Below, in pieces: positions 16,959 through 25,487 of a stretch of DNA of 52,903 nucleotides (its first letter is position 1; every line of letters starts with the position of its first letter). A model generated the notes under the pieces. It saw nothing but the letters and a program-made list of their open reading frames with translations, did no database searches and was not told the origin of the DNA. The stretch spans positions 1 to 52,903 of the forward strand of contig NZ_BJLP01000027.1 of NCBI RefSeq assembly GCF_006538705.1. Direction: 5' to 3'. The translations under genes were made by a program, and so were the position numbers. This DNA comes from Cellulomonas uda. Lineage in GTDB: Bacteria > Actinomycetota > Actinomycetes > Actinomycetales > Cellulomonadaceae.

Positions 16959-17569
16959 AGGAGTGGACGTGAGGACGCGCGTGCGACCCGCAGCATCAGC
17001 GAGCTCGACCTGCAGGTCTGGGAGGCGTGGAACGGCCAGCCCGAGGGCGACGACCGCTCCCAGTACCGGGACCTGAACGACCCGACCGTCGCGGACCGGA
17101 TCTCGCGCGGTGAGTTCGACTACTGGGTCGGCAAGATCACCAACCGGGCCGAGCTCGAGAAGATCCAGGCGCAGCGGTTCGCCGAGTACTTCGCGGTCTA
17201 CAAGAAGTACTCGCAGGACATCGACCGCGTGACGTTCTGGGGTCTGACCGACCAGCTAAGCTGGCGGTCGACGCACATCCCGCTGATCTTCAACAGCGAC
17301 TTCTCCGAGAAGCTCGGTGCCGCGGCGGTCGCCAACCCCGAGAAGTGGCTCGGCGTGCGCAAGCCGATCACCGACACCTCGCGTCTCGAGGCGATCGTCG
17401 AGCAGGCCGAGGACCTCGACCAGCGGGCGTACACCGCCAAGAGCGCCGCCAAGGTCAAGGCCGCGCTCCACAGGCCGAGCACGTCCTGGCCAAGTCCGCG
17501 CCGCAGCGCGCGGTGAACGACGCGACCACGGCCCTCACCGCCGCGATCGCCCAGCTCCAGCGCCGCTGA
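16959..17569 (+). pseudogene. GH10 xylanase remnant with FIVAR-like tail
   Basis: An open frame without a start codon encodes the C-terminal third of a GH10 endo-xylanase: the nucleophile strand SISELDLQVWEAWNGQ, helix QRFAEYFAVYKKYS, and the diagnostic VTFWGLTDQLSW...PLIFNSDFSEK. The TIM-barrel N-terminal part with the acid/base Glu is absent. After it comes a helical FIVAR-like segment (RLEAIVEQAEDLDQRAYTA). Near 17465 the frame breaks: the natural end (AEHVLAKSAPQRAVNDATTAL...) continues to 17569 in another frame, so there is a small indel. The gene is both 5'-truncated and frameshifted. Its own terminator follows at 17586. Confidence 0.85.
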
Positions 17570-17585
17570 CAAGCCGGTCCGAGGT

Positions 17586-17617
17586 CCCACGGCCCAGGAG
17601 GAGTTCTGGGCCGTGGG
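17586..17617 (+). terminator. Terminator of the GH10 remnant
   Basis: CCCACGGCCCAG and CTGGGCCGTGGG form a perfect 12-bp stem with an 8-nt loop, 17 bp after the restored stop of the xylanase remnant. Confidence 0.7.
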
Positions 17618-17665
17618 GCCCGCCGGCCTGGCGCTGGGTGGTGCCGTCGCCCTGATCCGATACGC

Positions 17666-18439
17666 CTACCGGAACGTTGTCGCAATCGGCTCGATCATGA
17701 ACAGACATCCGCGGTTCGCGTCGTACGTACCGACCTCGGCGACGATGTGAAGGTTGTCGCCGATCCCGACCGTGCTGGTGGGGCTGTCGTTCGTCCAGTG
17801 GAGGTCGCCCACCGTGTTGACGTCGCGGAACTGGAAGGCAGGCCCCGGTTGAGAGTTCTCGCTGAAGTCGCCCGCGGCGATGAGGATGTCGTACCGGGTG
17901 TTGTAGCTACCGTGGTTGTTCATGGCGACGATGCTGCCGTCGAACTCGATCGTCCTTCCCGCGTACTTGTCGGCGAAGTCGGCGATTCTGTCGCTGCAGT
18001 AGTCGGGATCAGCGAAGACCGCGGCCAGATCTGAGTTCGTCGCGGCGGTGAGAACGCCGGGCTCTGATGTCGTTGGATCCGGGTCCGGCGCGCTCTCGGC
18101 GGGCGGCGTAGTCTGCAAGGTCGGCTCGGCCGACCCGGGCGACTCCTCGGGATCGCCGCCGCACGTGCGATCCACGGTGAGTCGTGGCGTCGTCGTCATC
18201 TTCTCGCCGCGTGCGGGGGACTGCTCGCATACCTGCCAGTTCGACTCGACGACGACTCCGAACAGACCACCGCCCGTCACGTCGACGTCGTCCATGAACC
18301 CCGCGCTCTCGATCACCGCAAGTGCCTTGTCGAGCCGTAGACCCGTGACGTCCGGCATCTGGCCGGCGTCCTTCTCGGCTCCGCAGCCCGCGATACCGAG
18401 GATCACCGCGCACAGCGCCAATAGCCGAACCCGTTGCAT
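17666..18439 (-). CDS. PASTA-DUF4839 lipoprotein, 257 aa
   Basis: A lipoprotein signal (LLALCAVILGIAGCG, Cys about 19) leads into one PASTA-like domain (MPDVTGLRLDKALAVIESAG), a Thr/Pro/Ser-rich linker, and a C-terminal DUF4839 domain (from TNSDLAAVF through IEFDGSIVAMNNHGSYNTRYDI to the end). PASTA domains can bind peptidoglycan, so the protein probably sits at the cell surface; the role of DUF4839 is unknown. GAGG lies about 8 nt before the ATG. It is alone on its strand, convergent with the xylanase remnant. Confidence 0.8.
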   Translation of the reverse strand: MQRVRLLALCAVILGIAGCGAEKDAGQMPDVTGLRLDKALAVIESAGFMDDVDVTGGGLFGVVVESNWQVCEQSPARGEKMTTTPRLTVDRTCGGDPEESPGSAEPTLQTTPPAESAPDPDPTTSEPGVLTAATNSDLAAVFADPDYCSDRIADFADKYAGRTIEFDGSIVAMNNHGSYNTRYDILIAAGDFSENSQPGPAFQFRDVNTVGDLHWTNDSPTSTVGIGDNLHIVAEVGTYDANRGCLFMIEPIATTFR

Positions 18440-18576
18440 TCCGATCCTCGATTCACGATGAGACTTGCTCCTCCATCGGTCGTCGCGCGCCGGTTGATGA
18501 GCGGCCGCGCCTGCCGCGGCGCCGAGAGTGTGATGCCGGCCTTGCGCCTGCGCATTCGCGGGTCGACCGTGAACTC

Positions 18577-18741
18577 ATGACGAGGATCGAGGAGCTCGAG
18601 CGGATGATCGACGCCCTGCGGCGCCAACGGAACGACTGTGTGCCGAAGTCCAATCAGAATCCGCGGTACCTGCGGTACTCGAATGCGGTGTCGGCACTCC
18701 TGTGGCTCATCGACGACCTGCGGGCCGAGGAGTCGGTGTAG
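18577..18741 (+). CDS. Small hypothetical protein, 54 aa
   Basis: MTRIEELERMIDALRRQRND begins a charged amphipathic helix, followed by a short segment rich in Asn/Arg/Tyr and a second helix (NAVSALLWLIDDLRAEESV). It could be a helical-hairpin DNA- or protein-binding peptide. The ribosome-binding site is weak. No family recognised. Confidence 0.4.
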   Translation: MTRIEELERMIDALRRQRNDCVPKSNQNPRYLRYSNAVSALLWLIDDLRAEESV

Positions 18742-18844
18742 TTGACGGCGGATGCGAGCCGCGGTCTTTGAGAGGACTGCCGACCTCGACCCCGAGATCG
18801 CGTCCCGAGCTTCGCTCGTACGGCCCCGGGACTGGTCGCGCGGG

Positions 18845-19087
18845 CTAAGGCAGCAGGTCGAGGTACTTCCTGCGAGCGGGCATCGCGTGGATGACGAGCT
18901 CGTCGCCGCCCTCGAGAGCGAGCACCACGGTCTCGAGCAGCGTTGCTCGGGTGTCAAAACCCAGCCGCAGCTCACGGTACGGCGGACCGTCGTCATCGAG
19001 TGGCTCGACCCAGAGCGGCCACTCGGCGGCCTGGACTGCGTCCTCCGGCAACACTCCGTGCTTCAGCGCGCTGCGATGGATCCTCAC
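18845..19087 (-). CDS. Putative toxin of a type II TA pair, 80 aa
   Basis: A small protein (RIHRSALKHGVLPEDAVQAAE, then FDTRATLLETVVLALEGGDE, ending HAMPARRKYLDLLP). The layout of helix followed by beta strands and a conserved basic 'H-A-M-x-A-R' end matches a family of small actinobacterial toxins that occurs beside CopG-type antitoxins and resembles the BrnT/RelE-like fold. The GTG start overlaps the antitoxin stop (GTGA), so translation is coupled. The target is unknown. Confidence 0.65.
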   Translation of the reverse strand: MRIHRSALKHGVLPEDAVQAAEWPLWVEPLDDDGPPYRELRLGFDTRATLLETVVLALEGGDELVIHAMPARRKYLDLLP

Positions 19088-19323
19088 GCGGCGAAGTGGG
19101 CGAGGGCGGCCCTGATCGCCTCGGAACGGGTCAGGTCGTGCTTCGCCGCCGCTGCGTCCAGGGCGGAGAGCTCCCCGGCCGTCAGGCGGACTGCGACGAC
19201 CTGCATCGGTTCCGCGCCGCGACCGGGGCGACCTCGCCCGCGGCGCTTCAGTGCCTCGACGTCGTAACCCTGCTCGGCTTCGTCGGCCCAGGCCTGGATC
19301 TGCTCCTCGCTCACCATCCGCAT
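19084..19323 (-). CDS. Ribbon-helix-helix (CopG-type) antitoxin, 79 aa
   Basis: The N-terminal half is acidic (EEQIQAWADEAEQGYDVEAL), as expected for a toxin-neutralising tail. The C-terminal half is a ribbon-helix-helix DNA-binding fold (VVAVRLTAGELSALDAAAAK, then LTRSEAIRAALAHFAA). It should both bind the toxin and repress the operon. A TACGAT -10-like box directly precedes the first ATG; translation may begin at either of two ATGs six bases apart. The antitoxin-first order with an overlapping toxin is typical. Confidence 0.75.
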   Translation of the reverse strand: MRMVSEEQIQAWADEAEQGYDVEALKRRGRGRPGRGAEPMQVVAVRLTAGELSALDAAAAKHDLTRSEAIRAALAHFAA

Positions 19324-19417
19324 ATCGTATGACGAAAAAACTCCAATGACACCTCCCCGAGGACGGAACCTTGCGCCTCGCCGCCCCCACGCCCAACGAT
19401 GGCGGGCGGGAGGGGTG

Positions 19418-19828
19418 ATGGCGGAGGCGTACGGGGTCGTCGTGAGCGCGGGGAGCCTGCGCTCGTCGTCGGACGAGGCGTGGCGGCTGCCGCACCGGTG
19501 GACCGACGAGGGGGTCGCCGTCGAGGCGGCGTTCACGGGCGCGCACCTGCTGCACCTGGCCGCGGCGGGCTGCGTGCTCAACGACGTCTACCGTGAGGCG
19601 ACGCGGCTCGGGACGGCGCTCGCGGGCGTGCGCGTCAGTGCGCAGGGCGGGTTCGACGACGAGTGGGCGTCCACGGGCGTCACGTACGTGGTCGAGGTGG
19701 ACACGGGCGCGTCGTCCGACGAGGTGGCGCGGTTGCTGGCGGTCGTCGACCAGGTCGCCGAGATTCCGCGCGCCATCCGCGCGGGCGCGCCGGTGACGCG
19801 GACCGCGGAGCCCGGCGCCCAGGGGTAG
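19418..19828 (+). CDS. OsmC-family protein, 136 aa
   Basis: An OsmC/Ohr-like fold: beta-rich N-terminus with WRLPHRWTDEGVAVE, a helix with LLHLAAAGCVLNDVYREATR, and a C-terminal part with FDDEWASTGVTYVVEVD and VDQVAEIPRAIRAG. The first cysteine (AAGCVLND) is present, but I see no second active-site Cys, so peroxidase activity is uncertain. GGGAGG precedes the ATG closely. It may act on organic peroxides or as a ligand-binding relative. Confidence 0.8.
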   Translation: MAEAYGVVVSAGSLRSSSDEAWRLPHRWTDEGVAVEAAFTGAHLLHLAAAGCVLNDVYREATRLGTALAGVRVSAQGGFDDEWASTGVTYVVEVDTGASSDEVARLLAVVDQVAEIPRAIRAGAPVTRTAEPGAQG

Positions 19829-20146
19829 CGCCACCGCGACGGGGCCAGATCGACCGGGTGAGATCGGGCTCGTCGTCGGCGGCCCGAGGGACCCGGCGGT
19901 ACGATCATCCCGCCGGTGGGCGGAGCACGGCCCGGCCGTGCCGCAGATCGTCGCGGACTCGCCCCGGCACGGACACGACCACGGCGCCCGCGCACGCCCC
20001 ACGCGGCGCCGACGCAGCTGCGCGATCGTGCGGCGGCGCTGATCGCAGCGCCGACGTCCCGCCCTCCCGGCGGCGCGCGGTTGGTCGGCCGGGCCCTCGT
20101 CGGGCTCGGCGACGCGCGTCCCCACGTGGACGCTGAAGGAGGAGAC
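19829..20146. other. Intergenic region upstream of the SNF2 helicase
   Basis: A 318-bp gap. CCGGCGG (19893-19899) and CCGCCGG (19910-19916) flank a TACGAT -10-like box at 19900-19905, so a promoter overlapping a palindrome is possible. The forward frame of the helicase stays open through the gap but is Arg/Pro-rich and unlike protein; I do not include it. Nothing else seen. Confidence 0.4.
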
Positions 20147-22330
20147 GTGGCAGGAGCAGGCCGAGGTCGGTCGGGTCGCGGAGGCGGTCAGGCCGGCGGC
20201 CAGCGCGGTGGTCAGACCGGCGGTCAGGCCGGTGGCCAGCGACGCCGTCCGGCGCGTCCCGACGACGAGGGCCTCATCCCGGTGCTCGCCGGGATCGCGC
20301 GTGACGTCGACAACGCGGTCAAGCGCCCGCCGACGCGCCCGGCGGTCCGCACGAAGTTCCAGGTCGTCGCGCTCCTCGTGCGGGAGGAACGCGCCCGCGT
20401 GACGGCCGACGAGACGCTCGGCCAGGCGAAGCGCACGCAGGAGCTCAAGCGCCTGGACGGCGTCGCGACGCAGCTCGCCAAGACCGCCGCGCGCGACACG
20501 TCCCTGCTGGAGCTGCTGCGCGAGGACGCGCGCGTCTCCGACGCGGCCCGGGAGTACCGGGCGTCGGTGCTGCGCGCCGGCGGCATCGAGCCGCCCGACG
20601 AGCCCGAGCCCGCACCGCAGGCCCCGCCGACGGCCGCCGAGGAGAAGCGCGTCATCCCGCAGTCGGTGATCTCGCGCCGCCTCGCCAACCCGTTCCTCGC
20701 CCCCGACTTCGAGGCGGCCGCCGAGCGCGCCGCGGCCCGCCCGCGCCGCCTCGCGGGCTGGGAGCTGCTCGAGCCGCTGTTCTGGTCGTTCGAGAAGGCC
20801 GCGACGGGCTCGCCCGCATGCATGGCACTCCCCGAGCCGACGCCCGGCTTCGTGCCGCGCGGCAAGGAGCTCATGCGCCACCAGGCGCAGGTCGTCGCGG
20901 CCGCCGCACGCGGTCACCGCACGTTCCTGCTGGCCGACGAGCCGGGACTCGGCAAGACCGCGCAGGCGCTGCTCGCGGCGCAGGCGGCCGACGCGTACCC
21001 GCTGCTCGTCGTCGTCCCGAACGTCGTCAAGACCAACTGGGCGCACGAGGTGAAGCTGTGGACCCCGCAGCGCCGCTCGACCGTGCTGCACGGCGACGGT
21101 GAGGACGTCGACGCGTTCGCCGACGTCGTGATCGTCAACTACGAGATCCTCGACCGGCACGTCGGGTGGCTCGGCGAGCTCGGGTTCCGCGGGATGGTCG
21201 TCGACGAGGCGCACTTCATCAAGAACAAGGGCTCGCAGCGCTCACGCAACGTGCTGGCGCTCTCCGAGCAGATCCAGCTGCGCACCGCGCGTCCGCTGCT
21301 CATGGCCCTCACCGGGACGCCCCTCATCAACGACATCGAGGACTTCCAGGCGATCTGGGAGTTCCTCGGGTGGATCGACGACGAGAAGCCGCTCGGTGCG
21401 CTCATGAACGCGCTGGAGGAGACCGGCCTGACCCCGGCCGACCGCGGCTTCTCCGCCGCCGCGCGCGCCGCGGTGATCGACATGGGCATCGTGCGCCGCC
21501 GCAAGATCGACGTCGTCGCGGACATCCCGGCCCGCCGCGTCGCGGACCTGCCCGTCGAGCTGGACGGTGCCGTCGGGCGCTCGATCCGCGCGTCGGAGGA
21601 GGCGCTCGCCCGCCGCCTCGTCAGCCGCTACCGCGCGGCGCTCGAGGCGCGCGGCGACACGTCGATCGGCGGGGCGGTCGACCACGACCTGGCGCGCCGC
21701 GTCGCGGCCGGCGAGCTCAAGGACTCGTCGTCCAAGAAGACCGGCGACAACGTGTTCACCATGGTCCGGCGCATCGGCCAGGCCAAGGCCGGGCTCGCCG
21801 CCGACTACGCCGCGCAGCTCGCGCGCAACGTCGGCAAGGTCGTGTTCTTCGCCAAGCACGTCGACGTCCTGGACGCCGCCGAGCAGACCTTCGCCGACCG
21901 CGGCATCCGGTCCGTGTCGATCCGCGGCGACCAGACGACGAAGGCGCGCGACAAGGCCATCGCGGCGTTCACCGACGAGCCCGACGTGCAGATCGCCGTG
22001 TGCTCGCTGCTCGCCGCGGGCGTCGGGCTGAACCTGCAGGTCGCGTCCAACCTGGTGCTCGCCGAGCTGTCGTGGACCGACGCCGAGCAGACCCAGGCGA
22101 TCGACCGCATCCACCGCATCGGCCAGTCCGAGCCCGTCACCGCGTGGCGCATCATCGCGGCGCAGACCATCGACGCGAAGATCGCCGAGCTCATCGACGC
22201 GAAGTCCGGCCTCGCGGCCCGCGCGCTCGACGGCGCGGACCTCGACGACGCCGAGACCTCCACCGACGTGCAGCTCGAGGCCCTGGTCAGCCTGCTGACC
22301 GACGCCCTCGAGTCGGGAGTCCTCGCCTGA
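20147..22330 (+). CDS. SNF2-type DEAD/DEAH helicase, 727 aa
   Basis: A SWI/SNF2-family ATPase that would translocate on DNA, perhaps in repair like SMARCAL1/RapA relatives. The GTG start is fixed by AAGGAGG a few bases upstream. The first about 40 residues are Gly/Gln/Arg-rich and disordered. Motifs: I DEPGLGKTAQ (about 263), II VVDEAHFIKN (about 352), III LMALTGTPL, V AGVGLNLQVAS and VI AIDRIHRIGQ (about 650). No extra nuclease or zinc-finger domain is visible. It is monocistronic, followed by a DUF4184 gene 144 bp on. Confidence 0.9.
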   Translation: MAGAGRGRSGRGGGQAGGQRGGQTGGQAGGQRRRPARPDDEGLIPVLAGIARDVDNAVKRPPTRPAVRTKFQVVALLVREERARVTADETLGQAKRTQELKRLDGVATQLAKTAARDTSLLELLREDARVSDAAREYRASVLRAGGIEPPDEPEPAPQAPPTAAEEKRVIPQSVISRRLANPFLAPDFEAAAERAAARPRRLAGWELLEPLFWSFEKAATGSPACMALPEPTPGFVPRGKELMRHQAQVVAAAARGHRTFLLADEPGLGKTAQALLAAQAADAYPLLVVVPNVVKTNWAHEVKLWTPQRRSTVLHGDGEDVDAFADVVIVNYEILDRHVGWLGELGFRGMVVDEAHFIKNKGSQRSRNVLALSEQIQLRTARPLLMALTGTPLINDIEDFQAIWEFLGWIDDEKPLGALMNALEETGLTPADRGFSAAARAAVIDMGIVRRRKIDVVADIPARRVADLPVELDGAVGRSIRASEEALARRLVSRYRAALEARGDTSIGGAVDHDLARRVAAGELKDSSSKKTGDNVFTMVRRIGQAKAGLAADYAAQLARNVGKVVFFAKHVDVLDAAEQTFADRGIRSVSIRGDQTTKARDKAIAAFTDEPDVQIAVCSLLAAGVGLNLQVASNLVLAELSWTDAEQTQAIDRIHRIGQSEPVTAWRIIAAQTIDAKIAELIDAKSGLAARALDGADLDDAETSTDVQLEALVSLLTDALESGVLA

Positions 22331-22474
22331 CCGGCACGCTCGTCGCCCGGGTGATCCGCACGGGGTGAACGCGGGCGCGGTCGTGGGGTTGTGCGACTGC
22401 AGGTGGACGTGCCCGCGCGGCGGTCCATCCCGGGGCAGGACGACGAGCGGGCGCGCGCCGCGTGATGCTCCGGT

Positions 22475-23269
22475 GTGCCCTTCACGCTCTCGCATGCTGC
22501 TGCCGCCCTCCCGCTCGCGCGTGGGCCGCTGGTGCCCGCCGCGCTCGTCGTCGGGACCGTGGCGCCCGACGTGCCGTACTTCGTCAAGGTCCCGCGCTAC
22601 GCGGGCGCCTGGTACGAGCCGTTCGTCAACGCGACGACGACGCACCACTGGCCCGGTGCGCTGACCGTCGCGGTGCCGACCGCGGCGGCGCTGCTCGCGG
22701 TGTGGTGGGTGGTGCGCGCGCCGCTCGCCGCGCTCGTGACGCACGGGCGCACGCCACGTCCCGACGACGGTGCGGGACGGCTCGAGCGCGCGGCGTGGGT
22801 GCTCGTGTCGCTCGTTCTCGGGGTCGCGACGCACGTGCTGTGGGACTCGTTCACGCACGGCGACGGGTTCCTGGTCGAGAGCGTCGACGCGCTGCGCCGG
22901 CCCGCGTTCGCGGGGATGGACGTGGCCCGCGTGCTGCAGCACCTGAGCACGGTCGTCGGGCTCGTGGTGCTCGCGGTGTGGCTGGGCCGGTGGGCCGCCC
23001 GGTGGCGGGGGCGCGGTGGGCGGCTCGAGGTGACCGGCACGAGCGCGGCGGTGCTCGGCGGCCTCGTCGTGCTCGGTCTCACGGCGGCGGGCGTGGCGCT
23101 CGCCGCCAGCATCGCGCAGCGCGAGCCCGTCGAGGCGACGCTCGCGCGGCTCGTCACGACCTCCGGCGCCGCCGTCGCGGCGGCCGTCGTCGCGTACGCG
23201 GCGGTGTGGTGGGCCGTCGGCCGGACGACGACCGTTCGTCGTCCCGTCCGCCTCGACGAGACCGCCTGA
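22475..23269 (+). CDS. DUF4184 membrane protein, 264 aa
   Basis: It starts with MPFTLSHAAAALPL, the hallmark of DUF4184 proteins, and has the early motif APDVPYF and a Thr-rich HHWPGAL segment. About six hydrophobic stretches follow, with a conserved THVLWDSFTH containing His/Asp residues, typical of metal-dependent-hydrolase-like membrane proteins (YdjM/DUF457 relatives). The function is unknown. A GATGCT box 5 nt before the GTG suggests a leaderless promoter. Confidence 0.85.
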   Translation: MPFTLSHAAAALPLARGPLVPAALVVGTVAPDVPYFVKVPRYAGAWYEPFVNATTTHHWPGALTVAVPTAAALLAVWWVVRAPLAALVTHGRTPRPDDGAGRLERAAWVLVSLVLGVATHVLWDSFTHGDGFLVESVDALRRPAFAGMDVARVLQHLSTVVGLVVLAVWLGRWAARWRGRGGRLEVTGTSAAVLGGLVVLGLTAAGVALAASIAQREPVEATLARLVTTSGAAVAAAVVAYAAVWWAVGRTTTVRRPVRLDETA

Positions 23270-23436
23270 TCGCACCCCGTCCGGGGTGTGTGAGCGGGGC
23301 GACAGTGGGTTCTCGCTGGTCATGAGGCACACTGGGGGTGGCTCTGGCGCGGTGGAAGGTTCTGCGCGGGCCCGCGTCCTGGGTGCTGTGGCTGCCTGGC
23401 GGGCGCCCCACTCGACGCCTGAAGGGCGACTCTCTC

Positions 23437-24984
23437 TTGACTTCTTTCTCCAGCCTCGGCGTGCCCGAGGTCCTCGCCGGTGCGCTCACGAAGGCCGGCA
23501 TGACGTCCGCGTTCCCCATCCAGGAGACGACTCTCCCGGACACGCTGCGCGGGCGTGACGTGCTCGGCCGCGGCCGCACCGGCTCCGGCAAGACCCTCGC
23601 GTTCAGCCTCCCGCTCGTCGCCCGCCTCGCGGGCCTCGTGCCCGGTACGACGATGGTGCGCCACGTCCCGAGCCGCCCCACGGGTCTGGTGCTCGCGCCG
23701 ACCCGTGAGCTCGCGACGCAGATCGCCGCGACGCTCGAGCCGCTCGCGAAGGCCGCGCGCCTGAGCGTCACGACGATCTTCGGGGGCGTCTCGCAGCGCC
23801 CGCAGGAGTCCGTGCTCAAGGGCGGCGTCGACATCGTCGTCGCGTGCCCCGGGCGCCTCGAGGACCTCATGAAGCAGGGTGTCATCTCGCTCGCGGACGT
23901 GCAGATCACCGTGCTCGACGAGGCCGACCACATGGCCGACCTGGGCTTCCTGCCCGGCGTGAAGCGGATCATGGCGGCGACGGACAAGCGCGGTCAGCGC
24001 ATGCTGTTCTCCGCGACGCTCGACAACGGCGTGGACAAGCTCGTCGCGGCGTTCCTCAAGGACCCGCTGCGCCACTCCGTCGACACCGACCGTTCGCCCG
24101 TCTCGCAGATGACGCACCACGTGCTCACCGTCGCCGACGCGGACGCGAAGAAGCACGTCGTCCAGCACCTCGCGTCCGGCACCGGCCGGCGCGTGCTGTT
24201 CACGCGCACCAAGCACGGCGCCAAGAAGCTCGCGAAGCAGCTCACCGCGTCGGGCGTCCCCGCGGTGGACCTGCACGGCAACCTCGGTCAGGGCGCGCGG
24301 GAGCGCAACCTCGAGGCGTTCTCGACCGGTGCCGTGAAGGTGCTCGTCGCGACCGACATCGCCGCGCGCGGCATCCATGTCGACGAGGTCGAGCTCGTCG
24401 TGCACGTGGACCCGCCGGCCGAGCACAAGGCGTACCTGCACCGCTCGGGCCGCACCGCGCGTGCCGGGTCCGCGGGGGACGTCGTGACGATCGTGCTGCC
24501 CGAGCAGGTCGGCGAGGTCCGTGCGATGACCCGCCAGGCCGGCATCACCGCGAAGCCGCAGCCCGTCGCGCCGGGCGCGTCTGTCCTCGAGCAGCTCGTC
24601 GGTGAGACCGCGCCGTTCGTGCAGCCCGCGCGTCCCGCGCAGCCGCAGCCCCAGCAGCGTCGCTCGGCCGGGTCCGGGGACGCCGCGCGTCCGGCCGGTC
24701 GCTCGCGTCGTCGTGGCGGCCGTGGCGGCGAGCAGAGCGCCACCGCTCGTCCGACGAGCGGCGGTCAGGGCGGTCGTCGGCAGCAGGCCGGGGCGGCCGC
24801 GGCGCCCGCGCGTCAGCCGCGCACCTACACCACCTCGACGCCGGGGTCGACGCCGGGGTCGGCGCAGGGTTCCGCGGCACGCACGTCCGCGGCCGCGGGG
24901 ACGACGAGCGGCGCCCGCCGTTCCGGTCCGCGCCGCGCGGCCCGCACCGCCGGCGCCCCGACCTCGCGCACCGACCGCTCCTGA
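23437..24984 (+). CDS. DEAD-box ATP-dependent RNA helicase, 515 aa
   Basis: It unwinds RNA duplexes, probably for cold or ribosome-assembly functions. All motifs are present: Q motif (FPIQETTLP), I GRTGSGKT (about 45-52), Ia APTRELA, II DEAD (about 162), III SAT, IV-VI through HRSGRTARAG. About 140 C-terminal residues are Arg/Gly/Ala/Gln-rich, as in RNA-binding tails. I choose the TTG at 23437 (GAAGGG upstream; the protein begins TSFSSLGVPEVL like its relatives). The frame is open to a GTG at 23338, which would add 33 unusual residues. The roughly 100-nt leader is in keeping with autoregulated helicases. Confidence 0.9.
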   Translation: MTSFSSLGVPEVLAGALTKAGMTSAFPIQETTLPDTLRGRDVLGRGRTGSGKTLAFSLPLVARLAGLVPGTTMVRHVPSRPTGLVLAPTRELATQIAATLEPLAKAARLSVTTIFGGVSQRPQESVLKGGVDIVVACPGRLEDLMKQGVISLADVQITVLDEADHMADLGFLPGVKRIMAATDKRGQRMLFSATLDNGVDKLVAAFLKDPLRHSVDTDRSPVSQMTHHVLTVADADAKKHVVQHLASGTGRRVLFTRTKHGAKKLAKQLTASGVPAVDLHGNLGQGARERNLEAFSTGAVKVLVATDIAARGIHVDEVELVVHVDPPAEHKAYLHRSGRTARAGSAGDVVTIVLPEQVGEVRAMTRQAGITAKPQPVAPGASVLEQLVGETAPFVQPARPAQPQPQQRRSAGSGDAARPAGRSRRRGGRGGEQSATARPTSGGQGGRRQQAGAAAAPARQPRTYTTSTPGSTPGSAQGSAARTSAAAGTTSGARRSGPRRAARTAGAPTSRTDRS

Positions 24985-24990
24985 CCTCCG

Positions 24991-25020
24991 CGGGCCCGGT
25001 CCGTCAGCGGGTCGGGCCCG
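24991..25020. terminator. Possible terminator after the RNA helicase
   Basis: CGGGCCCG at 24991-24998 and again at 25013-25020 (self-palindromic) can pair across a 14-nt loop. It overlaps the stop of the LacI remnant on the other strand. Confidence 0.45.
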
Positions 25021-25126
25021 TGGAGTCGCGCACGACGAGGAGCGGCTCGAACTCGACGTGCTCGCCCGGCTCGCGCTCGTCGGCCCGCAGGAGCAGCTGT
25101 GCGGCCGCGGCACCCACCTGAACCTG
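25004..25126 (-). pseudogene. LacI-family repressor, C-terminal remnant
   Basis: The reverse strand reads QVGAAAAQLLLRADEREPGE, then FEPLLVVRDSTGPTR and a stop. The VVRDSTGP ending and the preceding 'G-x-A-A-x-L-L-L' helix are characteristic of LacI-type regulators. Upstream of about 25126 the frame loses similarity and no HTH domain is present, so only the last about 40 codons remain. A short zinc-ribbon gene and a TetR gene now occupy the region where the rest would lie. Confidence 0.65.
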
Positions 25127-25321
25127 GGCTACCCGACGAGCCTGCCGTGGACGCTGGACGTCGCACGGGGGGTGGCGCGCGAGACCGTCCTGTACTGCCG
25201 CCGACGGCGCTCGGGTGCCGCGTGAACGGTTCGGTGGGCGGGTCCGGGCGGAACTGCGGCCTTTGGTCCCAGGCGCGGGCCGGGCGCGGGGCGATAGGCC
25301 TTGATCCGTCACAAGGAGGTG

Positions 25322-25465
25322 ATGCCGGTGTTCTCCATCGGGGCGAAGCCGGGCAAGGGGAAGTTCCTGGATGCCTGTGGTCACACGGTCCAGCTCGAGG
25401 ACGACGAAGCGCTCCCAGCGTGCCCGCAGTGCGCGCACGAGGTGAGGTGGTGGCGGCTCGTCTGA
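25322..25465 (+). CDS. Zinc-ribbon microprotein, 47 aa
   Basis: MPVFSIGAKPGKGKFLDACG, then CPQC: one Cys-x-x-His (CGHTV) and one Cys-x-x-Cys (CPQC) could ligate zinc, with a further His in CAHE. The ribosome-binding site is nearly perfect (AAGGAGGT ending 1 nt before the ATG). No family is recognised, but similar small zinc-ribbon proteins occur in actinobacteria. Probably a nucleic-acid or protein-binding adaptor; the function is unknown. Confidence 0.6.
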   Translation: MPVFSIGAKPGKGKFLDACGHTVQLEDDEALPACPQCAHEVRWWRLV

Positions 25466-25487
25466 GCGCGACGAGGCGGGGCCGCGG

